From Micromonospora sp. WMMD812 (GTDB taxonomy: Bacteria > Actinomycetota > Actinomycetes > Mycobacteriales > Micromonosporaceae), in the NCBI RefSeq assembly GCF_027497215.1, contig NZ_CP114904.1, forward strand, positions 248,001 through 312,000: DNA of 64,000 nt, given 5' to 3'. The notes under the pieces were generated by a model. It searched no databases and was not told the DNA's origin. It saw only the letters and a list, made by a program, of their open reading frames with translations. The translations under genes were made by a program, and so were the position numbers. Shown here one piece after another: positions 49,896 to 57,920 of the stretch; position 1 is the stretch's first letter; the number at the start of each line of letters is the position of its first letter.

Positions 49896-50581
49896 CGAAG
49901 ATCCTCGTGGTGGCCGAGAGCGCGCTGCGCGAACTGCTGCGCCGGCGCTCCGTGCTGCTCATCCTGCTGCTGTTGCCGCTGGCCTTCTACCTCAGCCGCC
50001 GGGGCGACCATCTCGGCCAGTCGATCCGTTTCGTCTGCCTCGGGTTGGGTTGGGCGCTGAGCACCGCCGCGCTCTTCGCCGGCAGCGCGGCGCGCGGGAT
50101 GGAACCCCGACTGCGGCTGTCCGGCTACGGCAGCCTGCACCTGGTGCTCGGCCGGCTGCTCGCGCTGTGGACGGTGGGCGTGCTGCTCTCCGCGCCGTAC
50201 TACGGGCTCATCCTCGTCGACCAGCACGACGTCCGGTACGGCGCGATCGCGTTCATCATGGCGCTGATGGTCGCCGTGGCCGCGCCGTTCGGCCTGCTGC
50301 TGAGCGCGGTGCTGCCCCGCGAGCTGGAGGGCACGCTGGTCCTGCTGACGGTGGTCGGCCTGCAGATGGTGATGGACCCCGCGGACACCGCCTCCCGGGC
50401 GCTGCCGTTCTGGTTCAGCCGCGAGATCGGCACGTACGCGATCGACCACACCGACGGCGGTTACCTCGCCCGCGGGCTGGCCCAGGGCGTCGGGTTCGCG
50501 GTCGCGCTCACCGTGCTGGTGGCCGTGGCCGCCGCGGTCCGGCTCCGCCAGCGGCGTCACCTGCGGTTCGCCGGCGCGTAG
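49892..50581 (+). CDS. ABC-2-type transporter permease
   Basis: A 229-aa membrane protein with about six hydrophobic segments (from VLLILLLLPLAFYLS to GVGFAVALTVLVAVAAAV). The ATG at 49892 overlaps the ATPase stop. With the ATPase it forms an exporter of unknown substrate, commonly an antibiotic or lipid, under PadR control. It converges on the ECF sigma gene. Confidence 0.87.
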   Translation: MTKILVVAESALRELLRRRSVLLILLLLPLAFYLSRRGDHLGQSIRFVCLGLGWALSTAALFAGSAARGMEPRLRLSGYGSLHLVLGRLLALWTVGVLLSAPYYGLILVDQHDVRYGAIAFIMALMVAVAAPFGLLLSAVLPRELEGTLVLLTVVGLQMVMDPADTASRALPFWFSREIGTYAIDHTDGGYLARGLAQGVGFAVALTVLVAVAAAVRLRQRRHLRFAGA

Positions 50582-50647
50582 CCGAACGCGGAGCCGGTCG
50601 CCCTCGATCTCCGCCGGGCGCGGCCGGCCGGCCCGCTCCGGGTCGGC

Positions 50648-51871
50648 TCAGGGGCCGCTCCGGGCCAGCTCGGCGGCGCGGGCGGTGAGCGCCCGGCGTT
50701 CGGCCGGCGCGTCGGTCATCGCGGCGGCCTCCCGGAACAGCGCCGCGGCGCGGGCCCGGTCGCCCTGGTGGACGGTCAGCTCCGCCTCGACCGCGAGCGC
50801 CGACGGGTAGCCGTCGAGCGCGCCGCCGGCGCGGGCCTCGGCGAGCAGCGCCAGACCGCGCGCCGGCCCGTACGCGAAGCCGTGCGCCACGGCCCGGTTC
50901 AGCCGCACCACCGGTGACGGATGCCGCTCGGCCAGCTGGTCGTACCAGCCGGCGATGGCCGGCCAGTCGGTCTCCGCGCTGCTGGGTGCCATGGCGTGGC
51001 ACGCGGCGATGCGGGCCTGAAGGGCGTACGGGCCGTCCGCGCCGGCGCGGTCCAGCACGTCGAGCCCCTCGGCGACGGCGGCCCGGTCCCAGCGCGACCG
51101 GTCCTGCCGGTCTAGGGTGACCAGGTCGCCGGCGGCGTCCCGCCGGGCGGCGTGCCGGGAGTGCTGGAACAGGAAGAGCGCGAGCAGCCCGGCGACCTCC
51201 GGCTGGCCGGGCATCAGCCGCTCGACCAGCCGGGCCAGCCGGATCGCCTCGTCCGCGAACGCCGGCTCGCCGTCCGCGTCGTACCCCCGGGTGAAGAGCA
51301 GGTAGAGCACGGCCAGCACGCCGGGCAACCGCTCCACCAGCGCCGACCCGCTCGGCACCCGGTACGGGATGCGGGCCTGGGCGATCTTCGTCTTCGCCCG
51401 GGTCAGCCGCCGGGTCATCGTCGACTCGCTGACCAGGAACGCGTGCGCGATGTCGGCGGTGCTCACCCCGCAGACGGTGCGCAGGGTGAGCGCGACCCGC
51501 GCCTCCATCGCCAGCGCCGGGTGGCAACAGGTGAAGATGAGCCGCAGCCGGTCGTCCACCACGTCCTCCTCCCCGGCCACGGGCGGTCCCGCCGCCCGCT
51601 CGGTGAGCAGCGCCAACTCGCGCAGCTTGCGGCGCTCGGTGTCGGCCCGGCGCAGCACGTCGACGGCCCGGTTCCGGGCGACCGTCATCAGCCAGCCGCC
51701 CGGATTCGCGGGCACCCCGTCCCGGGGCCAGCGCTCCATGGCGAGCGCCAGCGCTTCCTGGGCGCAGTCCTCGGCGAGCGTCCAGTCGCCGGTGACACGG
51801 ATCAGCGTGGCCACGATCCGCGCGAACGACTCCTGGCCCGCGCTGGCCACAGCCCGGGACGGGTCCGTCAC
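50648..51871 (-). CDS. ECF sigma factor, ECF42 type (DUF6596-containing)
   Basis: A 407-aa extracytoplasmic-function sigma factor from the GTG at 51871. Sigma region 2 covers about residues 12-75 (RIVATLIRVTGDWTLAEDCAQEALALAMERWP...ARNRAVDVLRRA). Region 4 is TLRTVCGVSTADIAHAFLVSESTMTRRLTRAKTKI, near 130-165. The long C-terminal half (DUF6596 plus TPR-like helices, e.g. LYLLFTRGYDADGEPAFADEAIRLARLVERLMP) is diagnostic of ECF42. ECF42 factors lack a classical anti-sigma factor and are encoded next to DGPF proteins, as here (4 bp away). Confidence 0.93.
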   Translation of the reverse strand: MTDPSRAVASAGQESFARIVATLIRVTGDWTLAEDCAQEALALAMERWPRDGVPANPGGWLMTVARNRAVDVLRRADTERRKLRELALLTERAAGPPVAGEEDVVDDRLRLIFTCCHPALAMEARVALTLRTVCGVSTADIAHAFLVSESTMTRRLTRAKTKIAQARIPYRVPSGSALVERLPGVLAVLYLLFTRGYDADGEPAFADEAIRLARLVERLMPGQPEVAGLLALFLFQHSRHAARRDAAGDLVTLDRQDRSRWDRAAVAEGLDVLDRAGADGPYALQARIAACHAMAPSSAETDWPAIAGWYDQLAERHPSPVVRLNRAVAHGFAYGPARGLALLAEARAGGALDGYPSALAVEAELTVHQGDRARAAALFREAAAMTDAPAERRALTARAAELARSGP

Positions 51872-51875
51872 CGGA

Positions 51876-52214
51876 TCAGGCGTCCGGGTCCGTGTAGAAG
51901 GGGCGCAGCTCGATGCGGCCGGCGTACGCCATCGGGTGGTTGCGGGCCACCTCGATCGCCGCGTCCAGGTCGGCGCACTCCAGCAGGTCGAAGCCCACGA
52001 TCACCTCCTTGGTCTCGGCGAACGGCCCGTCGCTGACGAGCAGCTCGCCGCTGCGGACGCGGACCGTGGTCGCCGCGTCCGGCGCGGCCAGCCGGTCGCC
52101 GGCGAGGCGCTGGCCGCGGGCGTCCCGCTCGGCGACCCACCGCTCGATGTCGAGCGCCGCGGTCGGGTCGGTGTCCGGCTCGGTGTCCGTGCAGACGAAC
52201 ATCATGTACTTCAT
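51876..52214 (-). CDS. DGPF/YCII-related protein, ECF42 partner
   Basis: A 112-aa protein with the YCII-like fold. It carries the eponymous motif in LLVSDGPFAETKEVIVGFDLLECADLDAAIEVARNHP, and a conserved MKYMMFVC start. It is in one operon with the ECF42 sigma factor (4 bp gap). In Streptomyces, DGPF genes are targets of ECF42, so this gene is probably both partner and target; its chemistry is unknown. Confidence 0.92.
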   Translation of the reverse strand: MKYMMFVCTDTEPDTDPTAALDIERWVAERDARGQRLAGDRLAAPDAATTVRVRSGELLVSDGPFAETKEVIVGFDLLECADLDAAIEVARNHPMAYAGRIELRPFYTDPDA

Positions 52215-52293
52215 GTCGCACTCCTCAGTGTGGTGACTCCACCAGGGTGACGATCGGGCTGGCCGGTTCCGGACGGCCCTGCGCGGAATTTTT

Positions 52294-52861
52294 TCAGACC
52301 CGGGTCCGGGCCAGCACGTCGATGATCTCCGCCGGTGCCGCCGGTCTCGCCGAGCCGGGGGAAGATCCGCTCGACGCTGTTGCGGTGCGCCTCCGCGTCG
52401 AGGTCGGCCATCGCGTCGACCGCCAGGGTGACGTGGTAGCCGTGCTCGTACGCGGCCTGGGCGGTGGACTCCACGCCGATGCCACCGAGCACGATCTGGT
52501 TGACGCCCGGTGGCGCAGCTGGAGGTCGAGGTCGGTGCCGTGGAAGGCGCCCCAGTTGCTCTTGGTCACCACGAGTCGTCCGGATTCCCGCCGACCTCGT
52601 CGACGAGCACGTCCCAGCCGGCCGGCGGGCGCCGGCCGGGCGCTTCTGCTCGGCGCGGGCGGGTACGGCGTCCGACCCGTCGGGGCGGCGGTGATCCGGA
52701 CCAGCACCACCGGACGCCGTGCGCACGGAAGGAGTCGGCGAGCCGGGTGGCGCGGGCCACCACGTCGGCAGCGGGGTACGGGACGGCCGGGCGGCCACGA
52801 TGCCACGCTGGAGGTCGATGAGGACGAGGGCGGTGCGAGGGTCGAGCGTGCTGAGCGCCAT
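52294..52861 (-). pseudogene. Isochorismatase-family hydrolase broken by multiple frameshifts
   Basis: Read on the minus strand, the pieces of an isochorismatase-family (cysteine hydrolase) protein follow each other but in changing frames. They are MALSTLDPRTALVLIDLQRGIVA, RPAVPYPAADVVARATRLADSFRAHGV, VVLVRITAAPTG, SDAVPARAEQKRPAG, GWDVLVDEVGGNPDD, LVVTKSNWGAFHGTDLDLQLRH, GVNQIVLGGIGVESTAQAAYEHGYHVTLAVDAMADLDAEAHRNSVERIFPRLGETG and AEIIDVLARTRV. Six successive changes are each equivalent to loss of one base; the last is in the opposite sense. The family's usual GVxTxxCV cysteine site reads GIGVESTAQAAYEHG, lacking Cys. Decay or sequence error are both possible. Confidence 0.8.
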
Positions 52862-52911
52862 CTCCTTCGTGGTGGTACGTCGTGACAACCCCAGGGAAAC
52901 GCTGACTAGGG

Positions 52912-52922
52912 GTGACTGTCAC
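52912..52922. promoter_or_regulatory. Small perfect palindrome upstream of the isochorismatase remnant
   Basis: GTGAC-T-GTCAC is a perfect inverted repeat about 50 bp before the remnant's start codon. A related CGTGACAACC lies at 52881. It may be an operator or promoter element. Confidence 0.3.
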
Positions 52923-52960
52923 GAGGAGCGACGGCCCCGCTCCTTCACCGCATCAGACGG

Positions 52961-53596
52961 TCATGACGCCAGCGCAGGCGTCGCGGTCACCGATCTGATG
53001 ACCTCGACGTAGTCGTAGAAGCGCTGCGTTCGTTGCCCCGAGTCTCGCATCTTTCGGGACAAGTCCCCGTGGGGGAAGAACGACTTGCGGAGGGCGTGAG
53101 AGAGCTCTAGCTGCACACCCGCTCCTCGCTGGTTCTTGTTGCAAATGTTGCCGCGGTAGGTGCCCGCTACCTCGCTCGAGGCCGATGTGACACTGAACCC
53201 CCTGTCGGCCAGCCCGGCCGCGATACTTCCTCCGAGGTCCGTGTCCAGTCCACCGACGGCGGTTTCGGCCTGGTCGCCCGTGCCGGCGTAGCCGTGAAAG
53301 GAGATGGTCCGGTCTACCGCTCCCAGTAGGGCCAGACACTGTGGCTCGTCGAAGTGCGTGGCGGTGATGTGCAGGTCGGAGTTGTGGCTGGCTTTGATGC
53401 CAGCGAACACGTAGGTTTTCATGAGGCCGTCGCCTACGGTCAGCGCCAACTCTCCGCTACCAGCTTCTATGCCCCCGCCGTGAATTGCGATGGATGCCCA
53501 CGACGTCGTGGGCAGGTCAAGCGCGGTACGGGTGTAGGCAACGCCCTCCTCCTCGGCGGCAGCCAATTGGGCGTAGTTGTCATACAGGTTGCCCAC
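52961..53596 (-). CDS. Poly-gamma-glutamate hydrolase family protein (phage-type PGA depolymerase)
   Basis: A 211-aa metal-dependent peptidase-like protein of the PghP family. It carries the pattern VGNLYDNYAQLAAAEEEGVAYTR, ASIAIHGGGIEAGSGELA (His39 and Glu44), SDLHITATHFDEPQCLALL, TISFHGYAG (His101) and VQLELSHALRKSFF. I chose the GTG at 53596 because GGGAGG lies 6 bases upstream; the longer frame to 53770 runs across the neighbouring gene and has no homology. There is no signal peptide, as in phage homologues. It cleaves gamma-glutamyl bonds of poly-gamma-glutamate. It is the promoter-distal gene of the minus-strand run that holds pgsB and pgsC. Confidence 0.9.
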   Translation of the reverse strand: MGNLYDNYAQLAAAEEEGVAYTRTALDLPTTSWASIAIHGGGIEAGSGELALTVGDGLMKTYVFAGIKASHNSDLHITATHFDEPQCLALLGAVDRTISFHGYAGTGDQAETAVGGLDTDLGGSIAAGLADRGFSVTSASSEVAGTYRGNICNKNQRGAGVQLELSHALRKSFFPHGDLSRKMRDSGQRTQRFYDYVEVIRSVTATPALAS

Positions 53597-53624
53597 CAAC
53601 GACCTCCCGCTCAGGACGCCCGCC

Positions 53625-54152
53625 TCAGCGGCGAGCAGCGACGCTGCCCCGGCTCGGCGAACCAGGAGTCGCGAAAAGCTGGGCCGCCTGGCCGGCGAAC
53701 CCCGCGTCGACAAGGACGTCGTAGCTGTCAGCTCGCATGCCGGCGACCGAGCTGAAATCGCGACGCCCACCGGTCAGCACGTGCGCGAGAAGACCGAGCA
53801 GCCCACCGACGATCGCGCCGAAGATCGCGCCGTAGAGGGCGAGCAAGACGCTGGAGATCAGCGGGTCGATCCAGTCGAACAGCCCGAACAGCCAACCGAA
53901 CAACGCACCCAACACGAACCCGGCGGCCGCAGCCTGGGCGGCCGCGCTGCCCATGCCCAAACGGCCAGTGACCTGCTCGTAGCTGCTGAGGCCACGACCG
54001 ACGATTGCCACATGCTCTACTGGGAACCGCTGGTCGGCCAGGTAGTCCACCGCCTGTTCGGCGTCCGGGTGTGTCGCGTACGAGGCAATCACGACCTGAC
54101 CTTCGGACGAGGACGGCGCGGCCCCCGAGCGGTCAAACGATGACTGGGCCAC
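53625..54152 (-). CDS. General stress protein 17M-like membrane protein
   Basis: About 175 aa. The GSP17M-type start is VVIASYATHPDAEQAVDYLADQRFPVEHVAIVGRGLSSYEQVTGRL (residues about 20-65). A glycine-rich hydrophobic hairpin follows (AAAAGFVLGALFGWLFGLFDWIDPLISSVLLALYGAIFGAIVGGLLGLLAHVL). The GTG at 54152 has GAGGAAGGG about 10 bases upstream; a TTG at 54161 would overlap the upstream small frame. It probably resides in the membrane and its function is unknown. It lies 28 bp before the PGA hydrolase. Confidence 0.82.
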   Translation of the reverse strand: MAQSSFDRSGAAPSSSEGQVVIASYATHPDAEQAVDYLADQRFPVEHVAIVGRGLSSYEQVTGRLGMGSAAAQAAAAGFVLGALFGWLFGLFDWIDPLISSVLLALYGAIFGAIVGGLLGLLAHVLTGGRRDFSSVAGMRADSYDVLVDAGFAGQAAQLFATPGSPSRGSVAARR

Positions 54153-54157
54153 AGCGA

Positions 54158-54370
54158 TCAATCCCTTCCTCTGCCGATCGTCGTGCCGTGTTCTTCCCGC
54201 TCCAAGGCGATGTACTCATGCAGCGACCTCGGATCGGCCGGGCGGGCGACGAAGGCGGGATCCTTCCCGGCCAGGAGGGCGACCTGCGGCGGGTCGCCGC
54301 TACCCGGTGAGTGACGGCGCTGAGACCGAGCCGCGGACACCGACTGTCGGGCCGGTACTGGTGACCTCAA
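54158..54370 (-). CDS. Possible small hypothetical protein
   Basis: A 70-codon TTG-initiated frame between the two flanking genes. The last 40 residues (PPQVALLAGKDPAFVARPADPRSLHEYIALEREEHG) look protein-like. Its stop overlaps the TTG of the downstream gene (TTGA), which hints at coupling. The true start may be the GTG at 54340. I recognise no family; it may be chance. Confidence 0.35.
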   Translation of the reverse strand: MRSPVPARQSVSAARSQRRHSPGSGDPPQVALLAGKDPAFVARPADPRSLHEYIALEREEHGTTIGRGRD

Positions 54371-54386
54371 CGGCCGTTACTGCCGG

Positions 54387-55169
54387 TCAACGGCGAGCTT
54401 TGAGCCGCTGCCGGGCGGTCAGCATGTTGCCGGTGACGAAGGCCAGATCGATGGCAGGTTCGGTGACGGTTATCGGGTTCGGCACCTTGGTAGAGATGCC
54501 GTCGGGTAGCGGCTGGTGCGGCGTCAGCTCGATCTCGATGCCGAGCAGCTGGCCGACAATGCGGGTGGCATACAAGGCGACGTCCCCCTGGATGGTCAAT
54601 CGGTCGGTCGTGAGCGGCATGGTCCGGTCCGTCGGCATGGATGAGCGTAGAAGGACGTCGTCGGTGACGACGCGGTCCATGGTCAGCTTCAACGCCGTCA
54701 CGGTGCCACCGTTGGTGGGCAGGTCGACGACGCCGTCGAAACGCAGCCCGGTCATGGTGATGGTGGCGGCGGTCAGCGTCGACGGGGTCGCCGCCACGAC
54801 TGGCTGTCCCGGATCGGCGGAGATCCGTGCCAAGGGCTTCCGCGCTCCGCGGCCGCCGCCGGCGCGCGGTGTCTGCTGTCCGGCGTCGCATTCAGCAGCG
54901 GGACCCGTTGACTGGTCGGTGGCTGCACCGGCCGACACCGGAGCGGGCGACACCGGTGCGCAGGCCCGTGCCGCGCTGGGCGCGTTTATGGCTACGGCCG
55001 CTGAGAGTCCGAACATGCCGAGCAGCGCCACGTAGAGGCGCGGGTGTCGGCCCGCGGACAGCGTCCGTCGGTCATCCGGCCGTCCGGCTCGCCCCGTCAT
55101 GATGGGCGTGGCTCCTCGGACGCGACAGACACCGGCTACCGGCCGGCGGGTATCGTCTCCGTCCGACAT
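54387..55169 (-). CDS. Exported hypothetical protein of the DUF6114/DUF6230 locus
   Basis: A 260-aa protein starting at an ATG that overlaps the DUF6114 stop (TGATG). After about 35 residues there is a membrane/signal segment (LYVALLGMFGLSAAVAINAPSAARA). The mature region has two cysteines (ACAPVSP, ECDAGQQ) and a beta-rich part (LTAATITMTGLRFDGVVDLPTNGGTVTALKLTMDRVVTDDV, then LTIQGDVALYATRIVGQLLGI). The latter resembles the beta-sheet repeats of DUF6230 proteins. It ends MLTARQRLKARR. It is co-transcribed with DUF6230 and DUF6114, and its role at the cell envelope is unknown. Confidence 0.75.
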   Translation of the reverse strand: MSDGDDTRRPVAGVCRVRGATPIMTGRAGRPDDRRTLSAGRHPRLYVALLGMFGLSAAVAINAPSAARACAPVSPAPVSAGAATDQSTGPAAECDAGQQTPRAGGGRGARKPLARISADPGQPVVAATPSTLTAATITMTGLRFDGVVDLPTNGGTVTALKLTMDRVVTDDVLLRSSMPTDRTMPLTTDRLTIQGDVALYATRIVGQLLGIEIELTPHQPLPDGISTKVPNPITVTEPAIDLAFVTGNMLTARQRLKARR

Positions 55170-55846
55170 CAGCTCGTTGATGAGGGCCGCGTGCTCGTGA
55201 TCGGCGCCTCGTCGTTGACCGATAGCTTGCGGACCCCATCATGTGATGGCTCGCCAGGTATCGCGCGTTCGTCGGCGGGCTCGTTCTTCGCCGTTGGCGC
55301 CTCGACCGACTCGCTCCCCAGTGTGTGGACCTGACCCGGCTCGTTCCCGGCCGTTCGGTCCTCGGCCGGCTCGTCCTCGGCGGTGGGATCGTTGGCCGGC
55401 TCGTTCGGTAGCTTCCCGCTTGCGCTCGACGCCTCCTCGCGTGAGGCCGCCGGTCGATCGCCTGGTACCCAGGCGAAGCCGAGGGCGCTACCTACAATGC
55501 CGAGCAGCAGGCCGAGGAAGAAGCCGCCGAGATTCACTCCAATCAGGGAGAAGAGCGCGGTCACCGCAGCGACTACAGCGTAGAACGTCCGCTCCCGCGG
55601 CCTGAACCACATCAGCAACCCGCAGGTTAGGAGAATGGTGGGGACCAGCCAGGAGAGGAAACCGGTCGGGCCCATCTGAAACGTAAGACCAGCGAGCGAC
55701 ATCTGGGTGGTGCCGAATATCTCCAGACCGGCCAGTGCGGTGACCGTGCCTCCCCAGAACGGTCGCGTCCGCCGCCACCGGCGGGCGCCGCCCCATGCAT
55801 AGCGGAACCTTTTCGGCTGCTCGTGTCGCGGTTTGACGGTTGACAC
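55169..55846 (-). CDS. DUF6114 membrane protein
   Basis: A 225-aa membrane protein. A basic N-terminus (RFRYAWGGARRWRRTRPFWGG) precedes four hydrophobic segments in residues 30-130 (TVTALAGLEIFG, TGFLSWLVPTILLTCGLLMWF, TFYAVVAAVTALFSLIGVNLGG, FFLGLLLGIVGSALGFAWVPG). This is the DUF6114 pattern. A long acidic tail follows with repeats of the form (N/D)EPA(N/E)D and NEPG/NEPA, probably disordered. In actinobacteria DUF6114 genes sit next to DUF6230, as here. Function unknown. Confidence 0.87.
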   Translation of the reverse strand: MSTVKPRHEQPKRFRYAWGGARRWRRTRPFWGGTVTALAGLEIFGTTQMSLAGLTFQMGPTGFLSWLVPTILLTCGLLMWFRPRERTFYAVVAAVTALFSLIGVNLGGFFLGLLLGIVGSALGFAWVPGDRPAASREEASSASGKLPNEPANDPTAEDEPAEDRTAGNEPGQVHTLGSESVEAPTAKNEPADERAIPGEPSHDGVRKLSVNDEAPITSTRPSSTS

Positions 55847-55923
55847 ATATGCCTCCTGCCAGGTAGGAGTCGCGGGCAGGGACGTGGCCGGGGAAGACGC
55901 CGTTCCGGCGGCCGGCGATCAGC

Positions 55924-56535
55924 TCAGAAACATTCCTTGGCGGCGGCACCGACATTGACCTTCAGCTTGAGTCCCGTCAGGTTGAACCTCCCCGCGTGAG
56001 TTGCGCGAGCTACTTGGCGGAGGTTCTTGATGTTCACCCTCTCGGCCTGCTGACCGAAGGACTTCGGCTCGCCCCGGGCTCCGGCTGGACCCCCCTCAAG
56101 CGTCGACGCGTCCTGTCCGATGTTGATGCCGTCGAAGACGACATCACCTTCAAGCGATTCCGTATCGATCAGCAGGTCGTCCGCTGTTGCGGGCTTGCCG
56201 CCACCGCCAGCGGTGATGGTGAGCACCACGGGGGCCCCTGGCGCCTTCACTGACTGGCAGAGATCGAAGAGCTGTGCGTTTCGGATGCCCGTCACCGCTA
56301 CGGGTTGGCTTGTGCCGTCAATCTGCCTTGTGACGCCGCCGAATTGGACGAAGCCCTCCCCGCGCAGCTCGGAGGCGGAAACCTTGAAAGTCTGGCCGGA
56401 GACCGCGAACGAAGCTGCCAGCGCACCATTGCTGATGCTGAGCACGATCGCGCCGGCGGCCACGGTGGCTGGCACGATAAGGGCGGCGAAGCGGCCCCAG
56501 CGTGTATGGCCTGGAGAGTCGGACCGTTCCGGCAC
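55924..56535 (-). CDS. DUF6230 family exported protein
   Basis: A 203-aa protein from a GTG with GAAGGAGG upstream. The family start TRWGRFAALIVPATVAAGAIVLSISNGALAASFAVSGQTFKVSASELRGEGFVQFGG is present (residues about 11-67), with an uncleaved-looking signal anchor. The rest is beta-rich (VLTITAGGGG, DLLIDTESLEGDVVFDGINIG) and ends AAAKECF. DUF6230 proteins are envelope proteins of unknown role and co-occur with DUF6114. It stands between a C39 peptidase and DUF6114. Confidence 0.87.
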   Translation of the reverse strand: MPERSDSPGHTRWGRFAALIVPATVAAGAIVLSISNGALAASFAVSGQTFKVSASELRGEGFVQFGGVTRQIDGTSQPVAVTGIRNAQLFDLCQSVKAPGAPVVLTITAGGGGKPATADDLLIDTESLEGDVVFDGINIGQDASTLEGGPAGARGEPKSFGQQAERVNIKNLRQVARATHAGRFNLTGLKLKVNVGAAAKECF

Positions 56536-56765
56536 GATTCCTCCTTCAGGTGGATGTCGCGCAGGTTAGCCGGATGAACGTGGCGGCTCGCTTGGCTCAT
56601 ATGTGTTGTCTGTTGCTAGCGAGCTCGGTGAAGGTGGCGCGTTGGTGTCGCACCGCTGCACCCCGCCGAACTGACGATAACACGAGCCTTACTCAACGTG
56701 GTGCCGCAACTGCAGACCGTCCGCAAGCTATCAGCGTCCACCCTCAGCACCGGGAGTCGAATGGG

Positions 56766-56799
56766 CGCTGGCCGGGCCCCGTAGGAAACCCGGCCAGCG
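56766..56799 (-). terminator. Terminator hairpin after the C39 peptidase gene
   Basis: A perfect 11-bp inverted repeat, CGCTGGCCGGG and CCCGGCCAGCG, has a 12-base loop. It lies 17 bp past the C39 peptidase stop in the direction of transcription, so DUF6230 probably has its own promoter within 56536-56765. Confidence 0.72.
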
Positions 56800-56815
56800 G
56801 CAGCGTTCAGGTTCA

Positions 56816-57523
56816 TCAGCTGGAGTAGCCGCGCTCGGCGATCCAACTCGCGACCTTCTTGCCGCGCATCCAGTAGTGCTCGTCAGGCGAGTACGGGTCC
56901 GCGATCTTGACGCTCTTGCCGCCATTGCGGTAGCCAATGATGGTCAGGTAGTGCCCGCCCTCGTATGAACGCCAGTTGCCACGTGTGTCAGCTGCGGTGC
57001 CCGTGATGTTCGCAACGACGCCCCGCTCGGCATCGACCGCCTCGACGACGTCTTCGCGCAGCTCCTCAACCTGTTCTCGCCTCGCCGTCGAGCCGTCAAT
57101 CTCGGTCGTCTCGTATCCGCCGCCGGTCATCTCGTTGAGCACCCTTGTCGTGTCGTCGGCCGATTTGGTGCCGGCCTTGGTGGTGCCCAACTTGTCGGCA
57201 ATCTCGTTCTGGCTCGCGGTCTTGCCCTGAGTCGATAGGGCGATCCGGGTGGCGGCCGGAGCACAGTAGTAGGAGTTCCGCTGCCGCTGGTAGTCGTGGT
57301 CGAGCACTCGCTTGCCCCCACCTCGAGGCTCGGTCGGCGGGGGATGGGCGGGCGCGGGCGAGGCCGGCGCCGGTTCGGGCGGCGCGGTTTGGGGCGGCTT
57401 CGGGTCGACGGGCTTCGGATCAGCCGCGGGTACCTCGGCGGCCATGGCCGGGCCGGCCACAGTGCCTCCGGTGATCAGGAGACCGGCTGCGGACAGCAGG
57501 CCCACACGGGAAATCGAGTTCAT
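56816..57523 (-). CDS. Secreted C39-family (papain-like) peptidase
   Basis: A 235-aa exported protein from the ATG at 57523 (GGGAGC upstream), with a signal peptide to about residue 29 (GPAMAAE). A Pro-rich linker (about 35-68) precedes a C39-like domain. Cys87 is in RNSYYCAPAATRIAL, His191 in YEGGHYLTIIGY and Asp209 in KIADPYS, forming a complete triad. C39-type domains cleave Gly-Gly leaders when fused to transporters; free secreted ones have unclear substrates. Its place in the PGA locus suggests cell wall or capsule processing. Confidence 0.85.
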   Translation of the reverse strand: MNSISRVGLLSAAGLLITGGTVAGPAMAAEVPAADPKPVDPKPPQTAPPEPAPASPAPAHPPPTEPRGGGKRVLDHDYQRQRNSYYCAPAATRIALSTQGKTASQNEIADKLGTTKAGTKSADDTTRVLNEMTGGGYETTEIDGSTARREQVEELREDVVEAVDAERGVVANITGTAADTRGNWRSYEGGHYLTIIGYRNGGKSVKIADPYSPDEHYWMRGKKVASWIAERGYSS

Positions 57524-57920
57524 CGTGAAGCTCCCATCGGGTTTGACACCGTTAGGACTCGGAAGCGCAAGCACTAGGGGCGGGACCATCGCGCTACCCA
57601 GCAGGTCGCCCCGGACGCTCCCGGGTTCCCGGGCTTTCGATCGGCTTCCCGGGCTCTCGGCTGTCGAATACCCGGCTGGAGTGCATAAAAACGCGGGAGC
57701 CTACCGCACTGATCGCGGAACCGGCGCCAGATCGGCCAGAAGGCCTGCACGTCTGGCATCGGCGCCGGCTGACTGGGAACGTGGCGCACCGTTGGCCCGC
57801 CGGCGTGCTCGCTGACCGTCCGACCTCCTCGAGGCGCCGACCGCAGGTTTGGTCGCGCGCCAGCTCGGCGCGCAACCACGGCGGCAGCCTCCTTCCGCAG
57901 GCTCTTTTACCAGGGCCGAG
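57524..57920. other. Intergenic region between the NlpC/P60 and C39 peptidase genes
   Basis: About 400 bp. No convincing gene is visible on either strand. Three CCCGGG hexamers between about 57619 and 57655 could form hairpins that end the upstream transcript. A TTTTTATGCA stretch near 57680-57690 (minus strand) and TTGCGC near 57570 are possible promoter parts for the C39 gene. Confidence 0.4.

Noticed and set aside
52281..52296. T-run (attttttc) as a plus-strand terminator
   Set aside because: No plus-strand gene ends there and no stable stem precedes it; it is the end of the isochorismatase remnant read antisense.
53597..53770. Longer N-terminus for the PGA hydrolase
   Set aside because: The extension overlaps the GSP17M-like gene in another frame and has no homology; the GTG at 53596 has a good ribosome binding site.
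57594..57879. Small genes in the 57.5-57.9 kb gap
   Set aside because: Several short frames are open, but they overlap in all phases, are Arg/Pro-rich and lack ribosome binding sites.
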